From: Treponema sp. CETP13
Lineage (GTDB): Bacteria; Spirochaetota; Spirochaetia; Treponematales; Treponemataceae
NCBI GenBank assembly: GCA_001885315.1
Contig: MLPZ01000012.1
Coordinates: forward strand, 62,001 to 126,000
Reading direction: 5' to 3'
DNA: 64,000 nt
Within the stretch, counting starts at the first letter, position 1. Every line of letters begins with the position of its first letter. Below are positions 43,110 through 50,724 of this stretch, piece after piece. Under the pieces are notes generated by a model. That model did not search any database. It was given only the letters and a program-made list of their open reading frames with translations, and had not been told where the DNA came from. The position numbers and the translations under genes were made by a program.

Positions 43110-45650
43110 ATGAAAGGACTTTCACCTAGAGCTCAAAAACTTTTAACTGTAGATGTTCAAGCAGAAGGACTTAAAACAGGGTCTGACCAAATTTTACCAG
43201 AACATGTGATGCTCTGTATGCTTAAAAATGGAGACAGCATTGGTTTTGCTGTTTTGCAATATTTAAAAGTAAATGTACTTACTTTTCAATTAGCTTTAGA
43301 GCAGACAATTCCTCATCATTCTCATGTTCATGGATTTGCTGAAATCTTACCGAGTCGTCGATTGCGTTCTATGCTCGATGTTGCTGCAATTGAATCGCGA
43401 ACTATGCGTCGTGATTATGTAGGAACTGAACATTTACTACTTGGAGCAATTAGAGAAGAACAAAGTATTACGTATCATTTTTTTAAGCAAGCTGAAATTA
43501 CTATAGAAGATGCTAGAAGTGCAGTTATTGCAGTTGGACTTACAATGAAATCTTCTGCATTAAATGATGAAACTCGAAATCGGAATATTTTTCCCTCACT
43601 TTCTTCTAACCAAAATTCTAAACAGTCTAATAGCAAAAACGAAAAATTGTCTGTTCTTGCCGAATTTAGTCGTGATTTAACAAAAGCTGCACGTGAGAAA
43701 CAACTTGATCCTATTATTGGTCGTACACAAGAAATGCGCAGGGTTGAACAGATTTTGTCACGGCGAACAAAAAATAACCCAATTCTCATTGGTGAACCTG
43801 GGGTTGGTAAAACTGCTATTGTTGAATTGCTTGCGCAAAATATAGTGAATGGTCATGTTCCAGCGGGGCTTTTAAATAAAAAAATCCTTGTTCTCGATCT
43901 TGCTCTTGTTATTGCAGGAACAAAATATCGAGGCGAATTTGAAGATCGTATTAAACGTATAATAAAAGAAATTAAAGAAGCTAAAAATATAATTGTGTTT
44001 ATAGATGAAATACATACAATAATCGGGGCTGGTGGATCAGAAGGCAGTATGGACGCTTCTAACATGATTAAACCAGCTCTTTCACGGGGCGAATTACAAT
44101 GTATTGGAGCTACTACAAATAAAGAGTACAGAAAATACTTTGAAAAAGATGGAGCTTTAGAACGACGTTTTCAACCGGTACGAGTAGAAGAATCTTCTCT
44201 TGCAGAAACTCGTGATATACTTGATGGAATAAAGAAAAGATATGAAGAATTTCATGGCGTAAAATATAGCCCAGAAGTTTTAGATGCCATTGTAAAATAT
44301 TCAAATAGATATATTAATGATCGCTTTTTACCAGATAAGGCTATAGATTTACTTGATGAGTGTGGGGCAATTAAAAAGATAGATTTACAATTTGCAACTC
44401 GTCCTAAACTTCTTGAAGATTTAGAAGAAAAAATAAAGAAATTTACAGAAAGAAAACAACAGTATGTTCAAGACCAAGATTATGAATCTGCTGCAAGTAT
44501 AAGAGATAAATTAGTTCAATTAAGGCAAGAAGTTATTCGGATTGGGACAGAGAATGTTGATACTTCTCAAGCAATTGTAACCGAAAAAGATGTTGGAAAT
44601 GTTGTTTCTGATATTACAGGGATTCCTTCAAATCAGCTCACAGAAAATGAAACTACTCGGCTTGCAGATATGGAAAGTGAAATACACAAAACAGTAATAG
44701 GACAAGAACAGGCCGTTTCTGCTATAGCATCGGCAATTCGAAGAAGTCGAGCGGGTGTATCGTCTATAAAACGCCCTTTAGGATCTTTTGTGTTTTTAGG
44801 TCCTACAGGAGTTGGAAAAACATTACTTGCAAAGACTCTTGCATTGTTTTTATTTGGATCAGAAGACTCTCTTATCCGTGTAGACATGAGTGATTTTATG
44901 GAGAAACATAATGCCAGTAGACTTGTTGGTGCACCTCCAGGATATGTTGGTTTCGAAGAAGGGGGAACCCTTACTGAAAAAGTTCGTAATCGTCCATATT
45001 CTGTAGTTCTTCTTGATGAAGTAGAGAAGGCACATCCAGACGTTTTTAACTTGTTATTACAGATATTTGAAGAAGGTGAGTTAAGAGATAGCCTTGGACA
45101 TAGTGTTAATTTTAGGAACACTGTAGTTATTATGACTAGCAATGCCGGAGCTCGTGAAATAAGTTACGATAACTTGCTTGGCTTTGGGGAAAATAGAGAA
45201 GGTCTTTTTGATTACGAAGACATTAAATTAAATGCGACAACAGAGTTAAAGAAAATAATGAGTCCAGAGCTTTTAAATCGTTTGGATGATATTATTGTAT
45301 TTAATTCATTATCTCGAAAAGAAGTTTCTAAGGTTTTAGACATTCAAATTGAAGAATTAAGAAAACGATTATCTGATCAGAATATTTCAATATCAGTAGG
45401 ACGAACTGCTCATGAATATTTGGTTGAGAATGGCTATGAACCTCAATTTGGAGCGCGTCCAATGCGACGATTAATATTGCGTGAAATTGAAGATCCTTTG
45501 GCATTAAAAATTATAGAAGGAGAATGCCGGCCAGGAGATACTGTTTTGGTTAGTACGTCTCGTGGTTCAAAACGTAATTTAATTATACGTATAAAACATC
45601 CAAAGCTCGAAAAAACTGCAAATGAGCTTAAGGTTTCTTTAAGCTTGTAG
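43110..45650 (+). CDS. clpC: AAA+ unfoldase ClpC
   Basis: 846 residues: N domain (about 1-145) with the two Clp repeats, first AAA+ module with GEPGVGKTAIVE, a middle UVR-type coiled coil (YVQDQDYESAASIRDKL, about 445-475) that marks ClpC and is the docking place for McsA/McsB, and a second AAA+ module with GPTGVGKTLLAKTL and VVLLDEVEKAHPDVF. It feeds substrates to ClpP, which is not encoded here. The ATG abuts the mcsB stop. Confidence 0.95.
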   Translation: MKGLSPRAQKLLTVDVQAEGLKTGSDQILPEHVMLCMLKNGDSIGFAVLQYLKVNVLTFQLALEQTIPHHSHVHGFAEILPSRRLRSMLDVAAIESRTMRRDYVGTEHLLLGAIREEQSITYHFFKQAEITIEDARSAVIAVGLTMKSSALNDETRNRNIFPSLSSNQNSKQSNSKNEKLSVLAEFSRDLTKAAREKQLDPIIGRTQEMRRVEQILSRRTKNNPILIGEPGVGKTAIVELLAQNIVNGHVPAGLLNKKILVLDLALVIAGTKYRGEFEDRIKRIIKEIKEAKNIIVFIDEIHTIIGAGGSEGSMDASNMIKPALSRGELQCIGATTNKEYRKYFEKDGALERRFQPVRVEESSLAETRDILDGIKKRYEEFHGVKYSPEVLDAIVKYSNRYINDRFLPDKAIDLLDECGAIKKIDLQFATRPKLLEDLEEKIKKFTERKQQYVQDQDYESAASIRDKLVQLRQEVIRIGTENVDTSQAIVTEKDVGNVVSDITGIPSNQLTENETTRLADMESEIHKTVIGQEQAVSAIASAIRRSRAGVSSIKRPLGSFVFLGPTGVGKTLLAKTLALFLFGSEDSLIRVDMSDFMEKHNASRLVGAPPGYVGFEEGGTLTEKVRNRPYSVVLLDEVEKAHPDVFNLLLQIFEEGELRDSLGHSVNFRNTVVIMTSNAGAREISYDNLLGFGENREGLFDYEDIKLNATTELKKIMSPELLNRLDDIIVFNSLSRKEVSKVLDIQIEELRKRLSDQNISISVGRTAHEYLVENGYEPQFGARPMRRLILREIEDPLALKIIEGECRPGDTVLVSTSRGSKRNLIIRIKHPKLEKTANELKVSLSL

Positions 45651-45659
45651 TGCTACTAT
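45625..45659 (+). promoter_or_regulatory. Response-regulator promoter with inverted repeat; +1 on start codon
   Basis: TACTAT (45654-45659) is followed by 6 nt and the ATG at 45666, with no ribosome site. The -35 is poor. AGCTTAA (45625-45631) and TTAAGCT (45639-45645) form an inverted repeat covering -41 to -21, which could be an activator or autoregulation site. Confidence 0.4.
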
Positions 45660-45665
45660 TTAAAT

Positions 45666-46340
45666 ATGAAGATTTTAATTGTAGAAGACGAAGTTCGCCT
45701 GGCTCTCGCATTAAAAAAATTGCTTGAAAAGAAGAAATATCTTGTTGATTATGTAACTGATGGACTTTCAGGTTTTGAATATGCAAACACCGGTCTTTAT
45801 GATTTAATAATTCTTGATATAATGTTACCTAAAATGGATGGCATTGAAGTATTAAAAAATCTTCGTAGTCTTAAATTTACTATGCCAATACTCATGTTAA
45901 CAGCAAAAGATGAAATTGAAAATAAAGTTGTTGGACTTGATACAGGTGCAGATGATTATATGACAAAGCCTTTTTCTACAGAAGAACTTTTAGCGCGTGT
46001 ACGTGCTTTATTACGAAGAAAAGGTGAAATTATTGATGATGTACTTACGTATGAGGGTGTCTCACTTAATTTAAAGAAGAGTATGTTAGTATCAGAAACA
46101 GATAGTATAAAACTTCCACTAAAAGAATTTCAAATTTTTGAAATGTTAATTGCTAATCCAGAACAAATCATATCTAAAGATCGAATAATTGAAAAAATTT
46201 GGGGCAGTGATTCTGAAGTTGAATTTAATAATGTAGAGGTGTATATCTCTTTCCTTAGAAAAAAATTACAATATCTTGGTACTGGTGTGAAAATAAAAAC
46301 AGCAAGAGGTATTGGTTATTCACTTGGTATTATAAAATGA
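45666..46340 (+). CDS. OmpR/PhoB-family response regulator
   Basis: 224 residues with an intact receiver (about 1-118): acid pair in LIVEDEVR, phospho-Asp in LIILDIMLPKMDG, Thr in MLTAKDE and Lys in TKPFSTEELLAR. A winged-helix DNA-binding domain follows (about 125-224, ending KIKTARGIGYSLG). Paired with the sensor kinase whose start overlaps its stop. Closest in layout to CusR/PhoB-type regulators; the signal is unknown. Predicted leaderless mRNA. Confidence 0.92.
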   Translation: MKILIVEDEVRLALALKKLLEKKKYLVDYVTDGLSGFEYANTGLYDLIILDIMLPKMDGIEVLKNLRSLKFTMPILMLTAKDEIENKVVGLDTGADDYMTKPFSTEELLARVRALLRRKGEIIDDVLTYEGVSLNLKKSMLVSETDSIKLPLKEFQIFEMLIANPEQIISKDRIIEKIWGSDSEVEFNNVEVYISFLRKKLQYLGTGVKIKTARGIGYSLGIIK

Positions 46341-47578
46341 AAATGTTACGAGGCTTGCAGGTTAAATTTGTTGTTATAACCATGCTAGTACTTACCCTTG
46401 TTTTAGGGGGTATTTTAGGAATGGTTAACATCTCTATGTTGAATATGGCAAATGATAAGAATAATAGTCTTCTTTCAAATATGCTTGAGAACGAAGGGGT
46501 TTATAAAACAGTTGTAGGACAAGAATCAAATTTGTTTATGCCTAAACAAAAAACATTTGACTTAGGGGCTGTAAGAAATGCTTTTGCCATAAGATATTAT
46601 GATGTAAATAATACTATAGAGATAATAACTAAATTTCCATTACATTTTACTGATGCAGAGCTTACAACTTTGTTATATACTGTAAAACAGGGTTCTAAGA
46701 CTTCAGGAAACTATGATGGAATTAGATATGCTTTAAAAAAAACGGACTATGGTTGTCTTTGTGCCTTTGTTGACGGACGTATCGATGATAATACTTCCAG
46801 TAGAATGATGAGGGCTTCTGTGTTTATTTTTATTATCTCATTACTATTTGCAATGGTGTTTTCATTAATTATGTCACATTGGGCTGTAATACCAGTAAAA
46901 AAAGCGTTTCAAAAACAAAAGCAATTTGTTGGAGATGCGAGTCATGAGCTTAAGACTCCTTTAGCTGTTATAGATACAAATTTATCAGTACTAGAAGACG
47001 AAGTAGGAACTAATGTCTGGTGTACTTACATTCATGATGAAGTGGCTAGAATGGATAGTCTTGTGAAGGATTTACTTTTTTTAGCAAAATATGAAGATTC
47101 AAAAAAATTATATGAGTTTAAAGAATTTGATATTTCTAAAGCTATTCTAGGGGCAGTGTTACCATTCGAAAGCCTTGCATTTGAAAAAGGGCGGATTCTT
47201 GAGTATGACATTGCTGAAAACCTTATTTATAAAGGTGATGAAAAACGTATAAAACAGTTAGCAGTTATTTTCCTTGATAATGCTGTAAAGCATTCTGAAG
47301 AGACTGAATTACAAAAAAAACCTCTTGTTAGGTTGACGTTAAGACAAACAGGTTCTAAAATTGAATTATCTGTATTCAATACGGGAGCAGGGTTGGCTTC
47401 TGATGAACGCAAAAAAGTTTTTGAGCGTTTTTATAGAAGTGATTCTTCTCGAAATAGGGAAACAGGATGCAGTGGATTGGGATTAGCTATTGCTTCAACT
47501 ATAGCTAAGGCTCATAAATCTAAAATAACTGTCAATAGCAAAGTTGGTGAGTGGGTAGAGTTTTCTGTATTGCTTTAA
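46337..47578 (+). CDS. Sensor histidine kinase
   Basis: 413 residues: first span about 10-32, a periplasmic sensor domain (about 33-155), second span about 157-180, then the catalytic core. The H box is FVGDASHELKTPLAVIDTNL (phospho-His near 208), the N box IFLDNAVKHSE, and the G box SGLGLAIASTIAKAHK. The ATG overlaps the regulator stop by 4 nt. It has no HAMP-like motif that I can see. The ligand is unknown. Confidence 0.92.
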   Translation: MKMLRGLQVKFVVITMLVLTLVLGGILGMVNISMLNMANDKNNSLLSNMLENEGVYKTVVGQESNLFMPKQKTFDLGAVRNAFAIRYYDVNNTIEIITKFPLHFTDAELTTLLYTVKQGSKTSGNYDGIRYALKKTDYGCLCAFVDGRIDDNTSSRMMRASVFIFIISLLFAMVFSLIMSHWAVIPVKKAFQKQKQFVGDASHELKTPLAVIDTNLSVLEDEVGTNVWCTYIHDEVARMDSLVKDLLFLAKYEDSKKLYEFKEFDISKAILGAVLPFESLAFEKGRILEYDIAENLIYKGDEKRIKQLAVIFLDNAVKHSEETELQKKPLVRLTLRQTGSKIELSVFNTGAGLASDERKKVFERFYRSDSSRNRETGCSGLGLAIASTIAKAHKSKITVNSKVGEWVEFSVLL

Positions 47579-47608
47579 GACACTCTTTCCACCGTTCATG
47601 GAGGAATT

Positions 47609-47953
47609 ATGCAAGATACAACAATTATCACAGAAAGTGCAGTTGGTAAACGACTTGATATGTTAAAAAATAAAGAGTCCATTTCTTATTTAATGGTCAA
47701 TAATAAAAAGGTAAGTTTAGTAGCTAAAATTACTATAGGGCGATCTTCGGATAACGATGTAATTATTGATAATAAACTGGCAAGTCGACATCATGCTATT
47801 ATTCAACGAATTAAAGATTGTTTTTATTTAAAGGATATTGGTAGCACGAATGGAACACTCTTAAATGGTCAATTAATCTCTGCCGATACGTATGTAAAAC
47901 TACACAAGGGTGATAGAATCTCTATTGGCAGTGATAGTTTTATTATGTCTTAG
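47609..47953 (+). CDS. FHA-domain protein
   Basis: 114 residues forming one forkhead-associated domain, which binds phosphothreonine peptides. Signature: ITIGRSSDNDVIIDN, then SRHHAII and IGSTNGTLLNG. GGAGG precedes the ATG. It lies just ahead of a PPP-type phosphatase and a Ser/Thr kinase, so it is probably a reader of that kinase's marks. Confidence 0.92.
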   Translation: MQDTTIITESAVGKRLDMLKNKESISYLMVNNKKVSLVAKITIGRSSDNDVIIDNKLASRHHAIIQRIKDCFYLKDIGSTNGTLLNGQLISADTYVKLHKGDRISIGSDSFIMS

Positions 47954-47967
47954 GCATAGGGTTCCTA

Positions 47968-48984
47968 TTGCAAAATTTACTACAGAAATTTGAATCATAT
48001 ACTAACAACGCTAAATCTGGTATCTTACCACAAGAGATTTGTCTTTTTGAACTTTTAGAAAATACGATTGCTATTCTTTCAAATAAAAACGTGAATGGGC
48101 TTGCAGAAGCGCCCGTTCCGGCAGTTCCTATAATTGTTATTCCAGATATTCATGGTAGGGTTGAGTTTTTATTATCAATTTTTAAGTATACATTACCAGC
48201 TTCAATTTTTCCGGGTACTGTATTTGACGCTCTTATGGAAAAAAAAGTATGCATAGTATGTGTTGGTGACGGTATACATGGGGAAGGTCGTGTAAAAAAA
48301 AGATGGCAAGATGCTTATAAAAAATATCAAAAAGGAAAAATAAATAGTATCTTTATGATGCATGAAATGGCTGAGAATTTAGCGGTTATGTGTATGATAA
48401 TGGAAGCTAAAATTGCATTTCCAAATTTTTTTCATTTTCTAAAAGGAAATCACGAAAATATACTTAACGAACAGGGAAATGGTAATTATCCATTTAGGAA
48501 ATTTGCCTTAGAAGGTGAAATGACATATAGTTTTATGCTTTCTGAGTTTGGTAAAGAGGTTGTACTTCTTTATGCGAAATTTGAACATATGATGCCTTTA
48601 ATGTTTCGAGGAAGTAATGTACTCGTAAGTCATGCACAACCAATTCGTGCTTTTTCTGTAGAAGAAATTCAAAATGGTAGATGTAATCATGAAATTGTGA
48701 CTGGTTTAACATGGACAGCAAATGATGTTGCTAATGAAACAGCTGTTTCTACTATGTTAAAAACATGGCTATCTAATAGTAGTGATGCAGTTTATTTAGG
48801 TGGCCATAGACCCGTTACTGGAAAATACGCATTACGATGTGATGGTCGGTATATACAAATACATAATCCAGATACTTGGGGAATTGCAATTGTGAGCCCT
48901 AATAAAAAATTTAACCCAGAAACAGATATTGTATATACAGACGAAAAATATTCTTTATCTACCATAAATTGTATAATAGATTAG
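47968..48984 (+). CDS. Metallophosphatase (PPP-type protein phosphatase-like)
   Basis: 338 residues, TTG start at 47968 with AGGG upstream. Calcineurin-like metal motifs appear in order: VIPDIHGR (DxH, near 55), CVGDGIHGEGR (GD), LKGNHENIL (GNHE, near 155), VSHAQPIRAF and YLGGHRPVTGK. The PPP fold suggests dephosphorylation of Ser/Thr proteins and fits its place between an FHA protein and a kinase. The spacing between GD and GNHE is larger than usual, so another phosphoester substrate is possible. Confidence 0.82.
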   Translation: MQNLLQKFESYTNNAKSGILPQEICLFELLENTIAILSNKNVNGLAEAPVPAVPIIVIPDIHGRVEFLLSIFKYTLPASIFPGTVFDALMEKKVCIVCVGDGIHGEGRVKKRWQDAYKKYQKGKINSIFMMHEMAENLAVMCMIMEAKIAFPNFFHFLKGNHENILNEQGNGNYPFRKFALEGEMTYSFMLSEFGKEVVLLYAKFEHMMPLMFRGSNVLVSHAQPIRAFSVEEIQNGRCNHEIVTGLTWTANDVANETAVSTMLKTWLSNSSDAVYLGGHRPVTGKYALRCDGRYIQIHNPDTWGIAIVSPNKKFNPETDIVYTDEKYSLSTINCIID

Positions 48985-49030
48985 TCACATTTGTAGTGAG
49001 CATAAAAGGTGAGCATAAAAGGAGAGTTCT

Positions 49031-50626
49031 ATGGCTGAAACAATCAAAATGATAGGAAAGTATAAAATACTGGGAGTTGTAGCTAAAGGTGGTATGGGTA
49101 TTGTATATCGCGCATATCATCCAACTTTACGTCGACAAGTTATTATTAAAAAACTTACAATTCAAGGTAATAAAGCAGTTTTAGATCGTTTTAAAAGAGA
49201 AGCTCAACTGTTATTAGAATTACAAAATGAAAATATTGTTCATATGTTCGATTATTTTACAGAAGGTAACAGCCATTATATAGTGCTTGAATATGTAGAT
49301 GGTATGGCACTAGATAAATTACTTAAAAAAAGAGAAAAACTTTCTGTTCAAGTTTCTCTTTTGATAATTCGTGATACATGTCGAGCTCTACAATATGCTC
49401 ATGAGCGCGGTATAGTGCATCGAGATATAAAACCTGGAAATATACTTATGTCTAAGGCTGGTGATGTAAAACTTGCTGATTTTGGTATTTCAGCTAGAAA
49501 AAATGCTGCTGGTGTTAGTACAGAAGTAACTGATGCTGGGGGATCTGATTTGACTCAAGCTGGTGTTACTCTTGGAACTCCTGCGTATATGCCTCCTGAG
49601 CAATTTAATGATAGTAAAAATGTTGATGCGCGTGCTGATATTTATGCTCTTGGAATTATGTTGTATGAAATGTTGACAGGATTTAAACCGTATCCTGGTA
49701 ATATGGCTCCAGAAACAATCATGCAAATCCAAAAAGGTAAATTTATTGCGCCAGAAAAATTAAATACAGATATTCCACCTAAAATAAGTAAACTTGTAAA
49801 AAAGATGATGAACTCGAATGCAAAACGAAGATTTCAGAATGTAACGCTTGTTTTAAAAAAAATAGATAGAATACTAAATCATTACGATATGTCTATACTT
49901 CGTGAAAATTTACGTTTTATGATAGTCAAAACAGATAAGTATAGTGAACCAGAATATAAAATGCGCCATCAAGGGGTGATAAAAGCAACCCCATGGTTTT
50001 GTGCTGCTGTACTCGTTCTAGGAGCTGGGACGTATGCTTGGCATACAGGGTTAGTTTATGAATATCTTTTACAAGCATGGTACACCCCAGTAAATATTTC
50101 TATGGATTTACCTTCTTCTGCTACAGCTGATTCAGATTTACCTTTAAGAGCTTTTTTCTTTTCTAGTGAAGAAGATACAATACCAGAAATAAATAATACT
50201 CGCCGTGTTTTTTATAAAGACATTTCTGGGGACTATTCAATAAAAACTGTATATCTACGACCAGGAAAATATCGCATTAAAGTTGTAACAGGTCCATATT
50301 TATGGTGGGAATCTATAACAGTTGGTAAAGAGGCTTTTAATGAAAAATTAGATTTTCTTTCGTCTGAAACTCGTAATTTAAAGATTAAAACTCTGGCTGT
50401 TGATGCAGATACTGGTAAAAATATTGATTCCATCACAACTTATGAAGTTCTTCTTTCAAAGTGGACTCCGCTTAAAGATTTAGGTGAACGTCAATTAAAG
50501 ACAGGTAATATTTATAAAATTCGTGCAAATGCTGATGGGTATATCCCCGAAGTGTTTAGCTTACGTATTGAGTGGTATCAAGACTCATTATATATTTCGT
50601 CTAAACTTTCTAAAAAAGAAAACTAA
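49031..50626 (+). CDS. Membrane Ser/Thr protein kinase (Hanks type)
   Basis: 531 residues. Kinase domain at about 10-280: glycine loop VAKGGMGIVY, Lys in VIIKKL, HRDIKPGN, DFG (LADFGIS) and a TLGTPAYMPPEQF activation segment. One membrane span at about 325-342 (WFCAAVLVLGAGTYAW) and a C-terminal extracytoplasmic domain of about 185 residues, which is not PASTA and looks beta-rich, possibly PEGA- or carbohydrate-binding-like (KIRANADGYIPEVFSLRI). AAGGAGAG precedes the ATG. Confidence 0.93.
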   Translation: MAETIKMIGKYKILGVVAKGGMGIVYRAYHPTLRRQVIIKKLTIQGNKAVLDRFKREAQLLLELQNENIVHMFDYFTEGNSHYIVLEYVDGMALDKLLKKREKLSVQVSLLIIRDTCRALQYAHERGIVHRDIKPGNILMSKAGDVKLADFGISARKNAAGVSTEVTDAGGSDLTQAGVTLGTPAYMPPEQFNDSKNVDARADIYALGIMLYEMLTGFKPYPGNMAPETIMQIQKGKFIAPEKLNTDIPPKISKLVKKMMNSNAKRRFQNVTLVLKKIDRILNHYDMSILRENLRFMIVKTDKYSEPEYKMRHQGVIKATPWFCAAVLVLGAGTYAWHTGLVYEYLLQAWYTPVNISMDLPSSATADSDLPLRAFFFSSEEDTIPEINNTRRVFYKDISGDYSIKTVYLRPGKYRIKVVTGPYLWWESITVGKEAFNEKLDFLSSETRNLKIKTLAVDADTGKNIDSITTYEVLLSKWTPLKDLGERQLKTGNIYKIRANADGYIPEVFSLRIEWYQDSLYISSKLSKKEN

Positions 50627-50681
50627 TGTGAATATTCGAAAAAACTTGATTTTTTTATAAATTATTATAATATTTAGTTAC

Positions 50682-50705
50682 AAAATGCATGAAAATGAGC
50701 ATTTT
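50682..50705 (+). promoter_or_regulatory. lon leader hairpin
   Basis: AAAATGC (50682-50688) and GCATTTT (50699-50705) form a 7-bp stem. A TATAAT at 50666-50671 would start transcription near 50678, putting the stem at about +5, ahead of the ribosome site at 50715. The -35 is not clear. Confidence 0.35.
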
Positions 50706-50724
50706 ATTATTTTTAGGAGATATC

